Positions 20,587-29,442 of a DNA stretch of 64,000 bases are shown here, piece by piece (position 1 is the first letter of the stretch; every line of letters starts with the position of its first letter). A program made the position numbers and the translations under genes. The notes under the pieces are model-generated. The model was not told the origin of the DNA. It did no database searches and worked only from the letters and a program-made list of their open reading frames with translations. This stretch comes from Marinicauda algicola. Its GTDB lineage: Bacteria; Pseudomonadota; Alphaproteobacteria; Caulobacterales; Maricaulaceae. The stretch covers positions 372,001 to 436,000 of the forward strand of contig NZ_CP071057.1 of assembly GCF_017161425.1 (NCBI RefSeq), given 5' to 3'.

Positions 20587-21084
20587 CTAGCGGCAAGGCG
20601 CGATCGTCAGGCCGGCCGGCAGGCGCGTGCTGCGGTCCCCGCAGGCAGTGTCGAGCTGGGCCTGGGTGAGCCCGCGTGCCGTTTCCATTTCCGCCCCCGA
20701 CAGGATCGCTCCGTCCAGAACGGCGCCGGTGAGGTCGGCGCTGCCGAAATACGCCCCGACCGCATTGGCCCGCGTGAGATTGGCGCCGGCGAAGCGTGCC
20801 GCGGTGAAGCGGGCGCCGAACAGGTTGGCGACCGAGAGATCGGCGCGGGAGAGATCGGCACGGTTCATGGTCGACAGGCTGAGATCGGCCTGGCGCAGGC
20901 GCGCGCCGGAGAGATCGACGCCTTCCAGGTCGCGGTAGGAAAGGTCGGCCTGGAACAGGTTGCAGCCCGGGCAGTCGGCGCCCGCCTGGACGCGCGCGAT
21001 CTCGGCCATGTCCTGCGCGGACGCGGACGCCGTGGCCAGGCTCATGCCCGCCAGCATGGCAAGAACGCAAAGGGCCTGTTTCAT
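20587..21084 (-). CDS. Small secreted pentapeptide-repeat protein
   Basis: A 165-residue protein with a clear signal peptide (hydrophobic core about residues 4-20, cleavage near ASAQD). Next is ADCPGCNLFQADL, then about 16 pentapeptide repeats (ADLSR, ANLFG, ANLTR and so on). The end reads ACGDRSTRLPAGLTIAPC, matching the cap of the larger neighbour. The start at 21084 follows a GGGAG-type site; the longer in-frame extension lacks a signal sequence. Exported, with no predictable activity. It lies 81 bp before the larger pentapeptide gene and 68 bp after the RNR-like gene, all on one strand. Confidence 0.82.
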   Translation of the reverse strand: MKQALCVLAMLAGMSLATASASAQDMAEIARVQAGADCPGCNLFQADLSYRDLEGVDLSGARLRQADLSLSTMNRADLSRADLSVANLFGARFTAARFAGANLTRANAVGAYFGSADLTGAVLDGAILSGAEMETARGLTQAQLDTACGDRSTRLPAGLTIAPCR

Positions 21085-21152
21085 CGCGGCACACTCCCGC
21101 ATCGATCTTCCTGCGATCGTGCGGAGCCGCGCAAGGCGCGCGCCAGCGGACG

Positions 21153-23741
21153 CTATTGCGCCGGAGGCGGGCCTGACCAGCTGCACGCCTCGCAGCTCAA
21201 CAGGGCGCCCCGTTCCACCAGGGTGAAGTGGCCGCAGTCCGGGCACGGATCGCCCGAATAGCTCTCGGCGGCGCGGGTCACGCTCGTGCTCGCGCTGGCA
21301 AACGGGGCCTCGTCCTCCTCGGCGATGCCGGCCCGGCCGCCCTGCGCCGCACGCGCCTTTCTCGGGCCGGCGAGCATGACGACATTGTCGGGCAGCTGGC
21401 CGCGCGAGAAGCCCTTGGAGATGAACTTCTTCGCATCGGTCTCGACGATCTTCTCCTTGGCCACGCCCGCGCCGAGGGCGGCCGGATCATGGCGCCCCGC
21501 ATCGGTCTGGGAGAGATCCTCCCGGCCAAGATAGGACACGCCGAGCTCGCGGAAGAGATAGTCCAGGATCGAGCTCGCATGCTTGATGGAGTCGTTGCCC
21601 TCGACCGGGCCGGCCGGCTCGAAGCGGGTGAAGACATAGGCGTCGACGAACTCTTCCAGCGGCACGCCGTATTGCAGGCCTATCGAGATCGCGATGGCGA
21701 AATTGTTCATCAGCGAGCGGAAGGCCGCGCCTTCCTTGTGCATGTCGATGAAGATCTCGCCGAGTTCGCCGTCCTCGAACTCGCCGGTGTGCAGATAGAC
21801 CTTGTGGCCGCCCACGGTGGCCTTCTGGATATAGCCCTTGCGCCGGTCGGGCAGCTTGCGCCGGCGCGCCGGGCTTTCCACCACGCGCTCGACGACCTTT
21901 TCCACGATCCGCTCCTCGGCGACGAATTCGCGCCGGCCGGCATCGCCGCCCTCGAATTCGATCGTGTTCAGGAGATCGTAGAGCGCCTCGCCCTCGCGCT
22001 GCAGGGCGATCGACTTCAGGCCGCGCCTGCCGGCCGAGGCGATCAGCGCGCCGACCTCGTCAATGGTGGCCGTGCCGGGAAGCACCAGTTCGAGATCGCA
22101 GCTCGCGCCCAGTACGGCCTCCACGGCGCGGGCCATTTCCAGGCGGGCTTCCGGGCCGGCCGGGGCGAACACGGCACGCCGCTCCGGGCTGAGCGCCGGG
22201 CAGTCGTCCAGGCGGCCCGCGCCGTGCGCCCAGCGCTCGGCGGTCTCGATCTCGGCCGGGCTCACCCCGAAGGCCTGGAGCAGCCCGCCGCCGGCGCGCT
22301 CGAGCTGCTCCGGCGCGAGGCCGCAGCGCCGCGCGATCTCCTCGCCGACCGTCCAGCGGTTGAAGGCGTGGCGCACCGGCGTGCCCTCGGCGATCGCCGC
22401 CTCGATGCGGGCGAGATCGTCCTCGGCGAGGCCCTGGCGCTGCAGGGCGTCGATCCAGGGCGCGTCGAGGCCGGCCAGCGTGCGGGTGCCGAGCGCGTGG
22501 CGTTCGGCCGCCTGGCGGGTTGCCGGGTCCAGTCCGGCAAGCGCGGTCTCTATCGTCCGGGCCAGTCCCGCCTCGCCGGAGAGGTCCGCGAGCGGGTGGA
22601 TGCCCACCGACTCCAGATCGAGCGCGGCGATGGACAGCGCGTCGGGCCGCGCGAAGCTCACCGGAGCCGGGCTCGCCTCGGCGACGAGGGCGACGATCTC
22701 CGCCGCCCGCTCGCGCGCCGCATCGCTGTCATAGGCGAGCCTGAGGGCGGTGAGCGCCGCGCCGAGACCGCCGAGCACGAGTGCGCCGCCTTCGCCCGCG
22801 GCCGCCTTGCCCCAGAGCGTGGCGGCGTAGGCGAGGCCTTCGGAGTCCAGCCCGTCCTGCGCTGCGAAGGCCGCGAGGTTCAGCGTGACGGCGCCGGCGT
22901 GCCGGGCCGGTCGTTCGAAGACGAGCCGCGGCGCGCCGTGGGTCCAGACGGTCTCGGCGAGCTGCGAGAACAGCGCGCGCGCCGGCGTGCCGTCGTCCAG
23001 TACGGCGTCGGCCTCAACCGCCGCGATCGCCGCCGCGGGCAGTTCCAGCGCGCGATGGAGCGGGGCTTCGGGCGCGAAGTCGAGCCCGGCCTCGGGCTCG
23101 GTAATGCCCTGGCGGGCCCGGGCGATGGCCCGCTCGATCATCGCGTCCGGCGCGCCATCGCGGCGCGCGGCGCGGATCGCGCGGGCGAGCGCCCGGTTGC
23201 GGCGCGGATCGAAGCACTCCTCGCTCGATCCGTCGCAATTGACGCAGGCGAGCGCCACCGCCTCCAGCCGCTCGCGCAGGATGCGCGCGCCGAGATCGGC
23301 GGCGGCGAGACCCATCGCGTCGGCATTGATCTCGCGCAGCAGGCGTCTCGCCTCGTCGAACGGCGCGATGTCCTCGCCTTCGGGTTCGGGCAGCGCCTCG
23401 CCGCGCCACAGCTCCGGGGCGGGCAGGGCTTCCTGCAGCATCATGGAGGCGAGCAGTTCCCCCTTCGCCGTCGCGCGGGCGGGCTTGGCGAAATGGCGCG
23501 AGAGGCGTTCGGCGAGTGCGTCCAGGACCGGTTCGAGATCGATCGGAGCGTCGAAATCCTGTCCCGAGAGCGCCGCGCCGGCCGACGCGGCCCGTCCGCT
23601 CCACCCCTGCGGGGCGCGAACGCTCACCCCGGCGTCCGGCTCGACCGCGTCCGGATCGGCCTGGAAGAGCGGGCGATCGAGCCAGTCCGGCGCCGCAGTC
23701 GGGTCGCTGTCGGGGCGCGTGTGGCGGCGGTCGAGCGTCAT
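21153..23741 (-). CDS. Class II ribonucleotide-reductase-like pseudoenzyme with intact TSCPD domain
   Basis: An 862-residue intact frame. Residues about 630-745 (from DRRKGYIQKATVGGHKVYL through SILDYLFRELGVSYLG) match the TSCPD region of B12-dependent alphaproteobacterial NrdJ almost word for word. A zinc-ribbon-like end (CPDC near 832, CEAC near 850) also fits NrdJ. Upstream segments align in order with the second half of NrdJ: FDPRRNRAL, AVEADAV, WTHGAPRLVFE, NLAAFAAQDGLD, LAYDSD, AFNRWTVGEEI. However, the CNLAS-type cysteine site reads NLAAFA, and the N-terminal catalytic barrel with the radical cysteine is missing. Reductase activity is therefore unlikely. It could be a regulator, a decoy or a partner of a true NrdJ elsewhere. 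AGGAG precedes the ATG. Confidence 0.72.
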   Translation of the reverse strand: MTLDRRHTRPDSDPTAAPDWLDRPLFQADPDAVEPDAGVSVRAPQGWSGRAASAGAALSGQDFDAPIDLEPVLDALAERLSRHFAKPARATAKGELLASMMLQEALPAPELWRGEALPEPEGEDIAPFDEARRLLREINADAMGLAAADLGARILRERLEAVALACVNCDGSSEECFDPRRNRALARAIRAARRDGAPDAMIERAIARARQGITEPEAGLDFAPEAPLHRALELPAAAIAAVEADAVLDDGTPARALFSQLAETVWTHGAPRLVFERPARHAGAVTLNLAAFAAQDGLDSEGLAYAATLWGKAAAGEGGALVLGGLGAALTALRLAYDSDAARERAAEIVALVAEASPAPVSFARPDALSIAALDLESVGIHPLADLSGEAGLARTIETALAGLDPATRQAAERHALGTRTLAGLDAPWIDALQRQGLAEDDLARIEAAIAEGTPVRHAFNRWTVGEEIARRCGLAPEQLERAGGGLLQAFGVSPAEIETAERWAHGAGRLDDCPALSPERRAVFAPAGPEARLEMARAVEAVLGASCDLELVLPGTATIDEVGALIASAGRRGLKSIALQREGEALYDLLNTIEFEGGDAGRREFVAEERIVEKVVERVVESPARRRKLPDRRKGYIQKATVGGHKVYLHTGEFEDGELGEIFIDMHKEGAAFRSLMNNFAIAISIGLQYGVPLEEFVDAYVFTRFEPAGPVEGNDSIKHASSILDYLFRELGVSYLGREDLSQTDAGRHDPAALGAGVAKEKIVETDAKKFISKGFSRGQLPDNVVMLAGPRKARAAQGGRAGIAEEDEAPFASASTSVTRAAESYSGDPCPDCGHFTLVERGALLSCEACSWSGPPPAQ

Positions 23742-23783
23742 GGCGGCTCCTGGAAGCGCGTCGGGACTTGCGAATCACCGCCC

Positions 23784-23813
23784 ATGATACCGGTTCGCGC
23801 GGGACCGTGTCGA
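23784..23813 (-). promoter_or_regulatory. Promoter for the RNR-like gene
   Basis: On the minus strand TCGACA (23808-23813), an 18-bp spacer and TATCAT (23784-23789) lie about 43 bp before the ATG at 23741. Each box differs from consensus at one position. No cobalamin-riboswitch-like conserved box was seen in this leader. Confidence 0.5.
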
Positions 23814-23936
23814 AAAAGCCTAGGGCGGACTGCAAACCGTGTTATTGGCAGCGCCCGTCACTGGACCCGCGCCGCCCGCGTGGGCATATTCCCGCGCGAG
23901 TGAAGAACCCTTCGTCTTGAGAGGATCGGCTGACGC

Positions 23937-24347
23937 ATGCTCGGCTTCATCAAACGCATCTTCGCCTGGTGGGACGGCGCCACGCTCGGCACGCTGTGGA
24001 CGATCGCGCGCGGCGGCAAGTTCGTCGGCGAGGACGCGTTCGGCAACAAGTACTACCAGGAGCCCGAAGGCAAGGGCACGGGCGCGGACGGCACCCGGCG
24101 CCGCTGGGTGATCTATAACGGCTATGCCGACGCCTCGCGCGTGCCGTCGGACTGGCACGGCTGGATGCACCATACCTTCGACGAGCCTCCCACCGAGTCG
24201 CCCCTGCCGCGCCGCGCCTGGGAGAAGGACCACCAGCCGAACCTGACCGGGACGATCTACGCCTACCGGCCCAAGGGGTCGCTCGCGACCGCCCGCGAGC
24301 GCCAGAAATCGGCGGCCGATTACGAAAGCTGGACGCCGGAGGGCTGA
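23937..24347 (+). CDS. NADH:ubiquinone oxidoreductase subunit, NDUFA12 family
   Basis: A 136-residue homologue of the mitochondrial complex I accessory subunit NDUFA12 (B17.2), found in alphaproteobacterial complex I. Hallmarks are IARGGKFVGEDAFGNKYYQ, RRWVIYNGYADASRVPSDWHGWMHH and a C-terminal YRPKGS. It sits on the peripheral arm and helps stability or assembly. The gene is apart from the nuo operon and directly before mlaD and DUF2155, a conserved alphaproteobacterial order. Confidence 0.94.
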   Translation: MLGFIKRIFAWWDGATLGTLWTIARGGKFVGEDAFGNKYYQEPEGKGTGADGTRRRWVIYNGYADASRVPSDWHGWMHHTFDEPPTESPLPRRAWEKDHQPNLTGTIYAYRPKGSLATARERQKSAADYESWTPEG

Positions 24348-24351
24348 GGCG

Positions 24352-24819
24352 ATGAAGAGCGGTGCCGTCCTCGAAACCCTGATCGGGCTCATCGTGCTGA
24401 TCGCGGCCGGCGCCTTCCTGTTCTACGGCCAGGGCCAGCTGGACGAGGGTCCGGGCCGGGCCGGCTACACGATCACGGCGCGCTTCTCCTCGATCGGCGA
24501 TCTCTCGCGCGGGGCGGAAGTGCGCGTCGCCGGCGTGCCGGTGGGTACGGTGTCGGGCATAGAGCTCGATCAGCAGACCTATTTCGCGCGCACCATCTTC
24601 AAGATCCGCTCCGATGTCGAAATCCCGGACGATTCCACCGCCAAGATCGCGATGGCCGGGCTGCTCGGAGGGGCCTATGTCGAGATCGAGCCGGGCGGCT
24701 CGACCGAAATGCTGCCCGAGGGCGGCGAGATCGAGTTCACCCAGGGCTCGGTCGACCTGTTCGACCTGATCGGCGAAGCGGTGATGGGCCGGGGCTCCGG
24801 CGCCTCGACTTCGCCGTAA
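24352..24819 (+). CDS. mlaD: MlaD-family MCE-domain protein (lipid transport substrate-binding subunit)
   Basis: A 155-residue protein with one N-terminal membrane anchor (about residues 8-25) and a single MCE domain (YTITARFSSIGDLSRGAEVRVAGVPVGTVSGIEL). It fits MlaD, which forms hexameric rings in the periplasm and passes phospholipids between the outer membrane and the MlaFEB ABC transporter. It starts 4 bp after the NDUFA12 gene. No other mla gene is in the window, as is usual for this locus. Confidence 0.9.
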   Translation: MKSGAVLETLIGLIVLIAAGAFLFYGQGQLDEGPGRAGYTITARFSSIGDLSRGAEVRVAGVPVGTVSGIELDQQTYFARTIFKIRSDVEIPDDSTAKIAMAGLLGGAYVEIEPGGSTEMLPEGGEIEFTQGSVDLFDLIGEAVMGRGSGASTSP

Positions 24820-24839
24820 AGCCGTGTGAGCGTGAGATC

Positions 24840-25253
24840 ATGATCCGTTCCCTGCTCATCGCCACCGCCTGTGCGGCCCTGTCCGGCGCCGCTCTCGCCC
24901 AGGACACGGCCCCGCCCGCCCCCGAGGACGCGAACTCCGAGCCGGGCCGCGTCGCCATCCTGCGCGGGCTCGACAAGGTCACGGCCCGCACGCAGGACTT
25001 CGAGGCACCGGTCGGGGAGACCGTGAGCTTCGGCGCCCTCGACATCACGGTGCAGTACTGCCGGCGCCGGCCGCCGGAAGAGCCGCCGGAGACCTTCGTG
25101 TTCATGGAAGTGCTCGACAGGCGCACCGACGGCTTCGGCGCCGAGGCCGAAGGCGAGGAGATCTTCTCCGGCTGGATGTTTGCCTCCAACCCGGCGCTCA
25201 ACCCGCTCGAACACCCCGTCTACGACGTCTGGGTGATCGACTGCAGGAGCTGA
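24840..25253 (+). CDS. DUF2155 domain-containing exported protein
   Basis: A 137-residue protein with a signal peptide (ends ALAQD) and the DUF2155 core: ATILRGLDKVTARTQ-like start, PVGETVSFGALDITVQYCRRRPPEEPPE, then FSGWMFASNPALNPLEHPVYDVWVIDC. Two cysteines could form a disulphide. The family is alphaproteobacterial, predicted periplasmic and of unknown function, and almost always beside mlaD and aat as here. The last 34 bp overlap the convergent aat gene. Confidence 0.88.
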   Translation: MIRSLLIATACAALSGAALAQDTAPPAPEDANSEPGRVAILRGLDKVTARTQDFEAPVGETVSFGALDITVQYCRRRPPEEPPETFVFMEVLDRRTDGFGAEAEGEEIFSGWMFASNPALNPLEHPVYDVWVIDCRS

Positions 25254-25870
25254 TCGCCGGACAGGCCCTCGGGAAGCGCGAAGAAATCGGCGTCGGTCTC
25301 CACCGCCCGGTCGAGCCGGTCGAGATAGGCGTCGCGTCCGATCGCCTCGGCTCCGAACCGTTCCAGGTGCGCGGTGGTGAACTGCGCGTCGAGCAGGCGG
25401 TAGCCGCCGGCCTTCAGGCGCGCGACGAGATGGACGAGGGCCACCTTTGAGGCGTCCGTCGCGCGCGAGAACATGCTCTCGCCGAAGAACGCCCCGCCCA
25501 GCGAGACCCCGTAGAGCCCGCCGGCGAGCCGGCCTTCCTTCCAGCACTCCAGGGAATGGGCGTAGCCCGCGCGATGCATGTCGAGATAGAGCCTCAGGAT
25601 CGGGGCGTTGATCCAGGTCTCCTCCCGGTTCGGTCCCGGCGCGGCGCACGCCTTGACGACTGCCTCGAAGCAGCGGTTGACCGTGACGTGGAAGACGTCG
25701 CGCCTGACCGTCTTCCTCAGGCTCCTGGGCACATGGAAGCGGTCGAGCGGGATGATGCCGCGCTCGTCGGGATTGAGCAGGAAGATGCGCGGATCCTCGC
25801 GTGACTCCGCCATCGGGAAGACACCCCGGCGGTAGCAGGCGATGAGTTCCTCGACGCCGAAGCCGCGCAT
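25220..25870 (-). CDS. aat: Leucyl/phenylalanyl-tRNA--protein transferase
   Basis: A 216-residue Aat of the GNAT-like fold. It moves Leu or Phe from tRNA to N-terminal Lys or Arg of proteins, creating N-degrons for ClpS/ClpAP. Typical stretches are ELIACYRRGVFPMAE, NPDERGIIPLDRFHVPRSLRKT, WINAPILRLYLDMHRAGYAHSLECWKEGRLAGGLYGVSLGGAFFGESMFSR and LDAQFTTAHLERFGA. It is the last gene of aroQ-accB-accC-aat, 12 bp after accC. Its C-terminal coding end overlaps DUF2155 by 34 bp. Confidence 0.95.
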   Translation of the reverse strand: MRGFGVEELIACYRRGVFPMAESREDPRIFLLNPDERGIIPLDRFHVPRSLRKTVRRDVFHVTVNRCFEAVVKACAAPGPNREETWINAPILRLYLDMHRAGYAHSLECWKEGRLAGGLYGVSLGGAFFGESMFSRATDASKVALVHLVARLKAGGYRLLDAQFTTAHLERFGAEAIGRDAYLDRLDRAVETDADFFALPEGLSGDQLLQSITQTS

Positions 25871-25882
25871 GCGGCCGTCTCC

Positions 25883-27229
25883 TTACTTGGCCCGCCCGGC
25901 CAGGAAGCTTTCCAGCCAGCGGATGTGGTAGTCCCCGCTGATGAATTCGGGCTGCTCGAGAAGTTCAAGGTGCAGCGGGATCGTCGTCTCCACCCCGCCG
26001 ACGACCATTTCCTGCAGGGCCCGCTTCAGCCGCAGCAGCGTTTCCGGGCGGTTGCGGCCGCGCACGATGAGCTTGCCGATCAGGCTGTCGTAATAGGGCG
26101 GAATGGAATAGCCCGCATAGAGCCCGCTATCGAGGCGCACGCCGGGCCCGCCCGGCGCATGGAAGTCGGTCACCTTGCCCGGCGAGGGGGTGAAGGTGAA
26201 CGGGTTCTCCGCATTGATGCGGCACTCGATGGCGTGACCCTCGACACGGACGTCCTCCTGGGCGACGTCGAGCTTCTCCCCGGCCGCGACGCGGATCTGC
26301 TCGCGCACCAGGTCGATGCCGGTGATCTCCTCGGTCACCGGGTGCTCGACCTGCAGGCGGGTGTTCATCTCGATGAAGTAGAACTCGCCGTTCTCGTAGA
26401 GGAACTCCACCGTACCGGCGCCGCGATAGCCGATCTCGCCGACCGCGTCGGTGACGGTCTTGCCGATGCGCGCGCGCTCCTGCGGCGTCAGGGTCGGGGA
26501 GGGGGCCTCCTCGAGCACCTTCTGGTGACGGCGCTGCAGCGAGCAGTCGCGCTCGGCGAGATGGATCACGTTGCCATGCTGGTCGGCCATGACCTGGATC
26601 TCGATATGGCGCGGCTTGCCGAGATATTTCTCGATATAGACCGAACCGTCCCCGAACGCGGCCTTGGCCTCGGTCGAGGCGGTCTGCAGGGCATGCTCGA
26701 GCCTGGCCTCGTTCTCGGCGACCTTCATGCCGCGCCCGCCGCCGCCCGCGGCCGCCTTGATGAGGACCGGGAAGCCGATCTCCTTGGCGATGCGGCGCGC
26801 CTCCTTCATGTCCTCGATCGCGCCGTCAGAACCGGGCACCACGGGGATGCCGGCATCGGCGGCCGCCTTCTTGGCGGTGATCTTGTCGCCCATCAGGCGG
26901 ATCGTCTCGGGCTTGGGACCGATGAAGACGAGGTCGTGCGCCTCGACGATCTCGGCGAAGCGCGCGTTCTCCGACAGGAAGCCGTAGCCGGGATGGATCG
27001 CCTGCGCGCCGGTGATCTCGGCCGCGGAGATGATCGAGGGGATGTGCAGGTAGGACCGCCCGGCCGGAGGCGGGCCGAGGCACACGCTCTCGTCGGCGAG
27101 CTTGACGTGCATCGCGTCGCGGTCGGCTTCCGAATGCACCGCGACCGTCTTGATGCCCATTTCCTGGCAGGCCCGGTGGATGCGGAGCGCGATCTCGCCG
27201 CGATTGGCGATGAGGATCTTGTCGAACAT
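25883..27229 (-). CDS. accC: Acetyl-CoA carboxylase, biotin carboxylase subunit
   Basis: A 448-residue biotin carboxylase. It uses ATP and bicarbonate to carboxylate biotin on AccB, the first step of fatty acid synthesis. It opens with [16 protein letters not shown] and has the glycine-rich ATP loop [11 protein letters not shown], the [14 protein letters not shown] active-site block and the C-terminal domain. It lies 17 bp after accB, as in most bacteria. Length is normal. Confidence 0.97.
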   Translation of the reverse strand: MFDKILIANRGEIALRIHRACQEMGIKTVAVHSEADRDAMHVKLADESVCLGPPPAGRSYLHIPSIISAAEITGAQAIHPGYGFLSENARFAEIVEAHDLVFIGPKPETIRLMGDKITAKKAAADAGIPVVPGSDGAIEDMKEARRIAKEIGFPVLIKAAAGGGGRGMKVAENEARLEHALQTASTEAKAAFGDGSVYIEKYLGKPRHIEIQVMADQHGNVIHLAERDCSLQRRHQKVLEEAPSPTLTPQERARIGKTVTDAVGEIGYRGAGTVEFLYENGEFYFIEMNTRLQVEHPVTEEITGIDLVREQIRVAAGEKLDVAQEDVRVEGHAIECRINAENPFTFTPSPGKVTDFHAPGGPGVRLDSGLYAGYSIPPYYDSLIGKLIVRGRNRPETLLRLKRALQEMVVGGVETTIPLHLELLEQPEFISGDYHIRWLESFLAGRAK

Positions 27230-27246
27230 CTCGTATCCGCCCGCGA

Positions 27247-27756
27247 TCAGGAGATGATGAAGAGCGGCTCGCCGTACTCGACCGGCTGACCATCCTCCAC
27301 GAGGATTTCGCTCACCTTGCCGGAGGCCGGCGCGGTGATCGGGTTGAAGGTCTTCATCGCCTCGATCAGGAGGATGGTGTCACCCTCCTTCACGCTGTCG
27401 CCGACCGAGACGAAGTTGGCCGATTCCGGGTTGGGCTTGAGATAGACCGTGCCGACCATGGGCGACTTGACCACGCCGGGATGGCTCGCCGCGTCGGCGG
27501 CCCGGGCCGGGGCCGGCGTCTCCGGGGGCGTGGCGGTGGCCGCCTGCGGCGCCGGAGCGGGCGCGGGCATCGGCGCGGGCGCCGGGGCGGCGGCATAGGT
27601 CACCGGCGCGGCGTGAATCTCGCGCGCCACGCGGATGCGCAGCTCGCCGCGCTCGAGCTCGATCTCGGTCAGCTCCGAATCGCGCAGGATCTTCGCCAGA
27701 TCCCGGGCGAGCTTGGAGTCGCTCTGGGTGGACGGGTTCGATGCCATGAATGCCAT
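27247..27756 (-). CDS. accB: Acetyl-CoA carboxylase, biotin carboxyl carrier protein
   Basis: A 169-residue BCCP. It has an N-terminal domain, an Ala/Pro-rich flexible linker (about residues 50-90), and a biotinyl domain with EAMKTFNPI. The biotinylated Lys is residue 135, exactly 35 from the C-terminus as expected. Possible starts are at 27756 and 27747; an AGAAGG lies just upstream of both. It forms an operon with accC and follows aroQ. Confidence 0.95.
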   Translation of the reverse strand: MAFMASNPSTQSDSKLARDLAKILRDSELTEIELERGELRIRVAREIHAAPVTYAAAPAPAPMPAPAPAPQAATATPPETPAPARAADAASHPGVVKSPMVGTVYLKPNPESANFVSVGDSVKEGDTILLIEAMKTFNPITAPASGKVSEILVEDGQPVEYGEPLFIIS

Positions 27757-27789
27757 GCCCTTCTATTGTCTCTGTCCAAAGCCGCGCCC

Positions 27790-28227
27790 TCAGGCGATCA
27801 GATCGGCGGCGGCCTTGATCCCTAGCACATAACCCAACGCGCCAAAGCCCGAGATGGCACCATCGCAGACCGCGGTCACGTAGGAGTGGTGCCGGAACGG
27901 CTCGCGCGCGGCCGGCTGGGAGAGGTGAACTTCGATGACCGGCACCTCTAGCGCTTTCAAAGCGTCGTGCAAAGCCACGCTGGTATGCCCGTATGCGGCC
28001 GGGTTGAGGATCACCGCGCTCGCCTCCTCGCGCGCGGCCTGGATCCAGTCGACCAGCTCGCCCTCGTGATTGGTCTGCCGGAACACGATCTCCAGGCCCA
28101 GCCCGCCGGCCGCCTCGGCGCAGCGCGCCTCGATGTCGGCCAGCGTCTCGCGGCCGTAGATCTCCGGCTCGCGGGTGCCGAGAAGGTTCAGATTCGGTCC
28201 GTTCAGGATGTGGATCGGCTTCGGCAT
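27790..28227 (-). CDS. aroQ: 3-dehydroquinate dehydratase, type II
   Basis: A 145-residue type II dehydroquinase of the shikimate pathway. Motifs are [17 protein letters not shown] at the N-terminus (active-site Tyr in IYG), [22 protein letters not shown], and [17 protein letters not shown] (catalytic His region). The start at 28227 gives the standard length. First gene of aroQ-accB-accC-aat; this order is common in alphaproteobacteria. It is divergent from thiS. Confidence 0.96.
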   Translation of the reverse strand: MPKPIHILNGPNLNLLGTREPEIYGRETLADIEARCAEAAGGLGLEIVFRQTNHEGELVDWIQAAREEASAVILNPAAYGHTSVALHDALKALEVPVIEVHLSQPAAREPFRHHSYVTAVCDGAISGFGALGYVLGIKAAADLIA

Positions 28228-28323
28228 CAGGCAGTCCTCATGCGCATGAAGGCGCGGCGCGCCTTGACTGCGGGCCGCGGTTTTACGACGTGAAGCCGGT
28301 AGGAAACAAGAAAAGTCGCGTCC

Positions 28324-28533
28324 ATGACCGCAATGACTGTCACCATAAACGGCGAGCCGCGCGATCTTCCGGCCGGGCTCACCCTGAAGGGGCTGCTGGA
28401 GGAGCTCGAGCTCGATCCCAGGAAGGTCGCGGTGGAACGCAATCTGGAGATCGCGCCGCGCTCGGCCTATGACGAGATCGAGATCGAGGCCGGCGACCGG
28501 CTGGAGATCGTGCAGTTCGTCGGAGGAGGCTAG
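28324..28533 (+). CDS. thiS: Thiamine biosynthesis sulfur carrier protein ThiS
   Basis: A 69-residue ubiquitin-fold sulphur carrier ending in the required Gly-Gly. The ending becomes a thiocarboxylate that donates sulphur to the thiazole ring. A second in-frame ATG at 28333 (MTVTINGEP) is also possible. thiG follows 4 bp later. The 96-bp leader lacks the conserved blocks of a TPP riboswitch. Confidence 0.92.
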   Translation: MTAMTVTINGEPRDLPAGLTLKGLLEELELDPRKVAVERNLEIAPRSAYDEIEIEAGDRLEIVQFVGGG

Positions 28534-28537
28534 ACCC

Positions 28538-29332
28538 ATGGATGCGAGCGATGCGGTGAAGACGAACGATCCGCTGGTCGTGGCAGGCCGGACGCTCAAT
28601 TCGCGCCTGATCATCGGTACCGGCAAGTATCAGAGCTACGCCCAGAACGCGCGTGCGCTCGAAGCCTCCGGCGCCGAGATGATCACGGTCGCCCTGCGCC
28701 GGGTGAACCTGTCGGACAGGAGTCAGGACCGGCTCGTCGACCACATCGACCCGGACAAGTACGTCTTCCTGCCCAATACCGCAGGCTGCTTCACCGGCGA
28801 GGACGCCGTGCGCACGCTGCGCCTGGCGCGCGAGGCCGGCGGCTGGAACCTCGTGAAGCTGGAAGTCCTCTCCGATCCCAAGCACCTCTACCCGGACATG
28901 GCCGAGACGCTGCGCGCCGCCGAAATGCTGATCGGGGACGGGTTCGAGGTGATGGTCTATTGCTCCGACGACCCGGTCTACGCGAAGAAGCTCGAGGAGA
29001 TCGGCTGCTGCGCGATCATGCCGCTCGGCGCGCCGATCGGCTCCGGGCTCGGTATCCAGAACCCGGTCAATATCCGCCTCATCGTGGAGCAGAGCAAGGT
29101 CCCGGTCATCGTCGATGCCGGCGTCGGCACGGCCTCGGACGCCGCCGTGGCGATGGAGCTCGGCTGCGACGGGGTGCTGATGAACACCGCCATCGCCGAG
29201 GCCAAGGATCCGGTGCGCATGGCGCGCGCGATGAAGCACGCCGTCATCGCGGGCCGCGAGGCCTATCTCGCCGGGCGCATGGCGAAGAAGAGATACGCCG
29301 ATCCCTCCAGCCCGCTCGCCGGACTGATCTGA
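28538..29332 (+). CDS. thiG: Thiazole synthase
   Basis: A 264-residue TIM-barrel thiazole synthase. It condenses deoxyxylulose-5-phosphate, dehydroglycine or iminoacetate, and ThiS thiocarboxylate. Signature segments are [63 protein letters not shown] and [37 protein letters not shown] at 28538 is right after thiS; an upstream in-frame extension would overlap thiS. No other thi genes are nearby. Confidence 0.96.
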   Translation: MDASDAVKTNDPLVVAGRTLNSRLIIGTGKYQSYAQNARALEASGAEMITVALRRVNLSDRSQDRLVDHIDPDKYVFLPNTAGCFTGEDAVRTLRLAREAGGWNLVKLEVLSDPKHLYPDMAETLRAAEMLIGDGFEVMVYCSDDPVYAKKLEEIGCCAIMPLGAPIGSGLGIQNPVNIRLIVEQSKVPVIVDAGVGTASDAAVAMELGCDGVLMNTAIAEAKDPVRMARAMKHAVIAGREAYLAGRMAKKRYADPSSPLAGLI

Positions 29333-29442
29333 CCGACCCTCTCCCGCGTTAAAATTCGGCCATGATCGTCTCATGGCCTGTTCACGTCGCGTCCGGTTTC
29401 CTAAATGGGTGCCGGTTTCGACATGCGAGGAAGGATGATCCG

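Noticed and set aside
23742-23936. Cobalamin riboswitch before the RNR-like gene
   Set aside because: No B12-box-like sequence or suitable stem set was seen; a simple promoter explains the leader.
28228-28323. TPP riboswitch before thiS
   Set aside because: The conserved CTGAGA and ACCTGATCTGG-type blocks are absent and the leader is under 100 bases.
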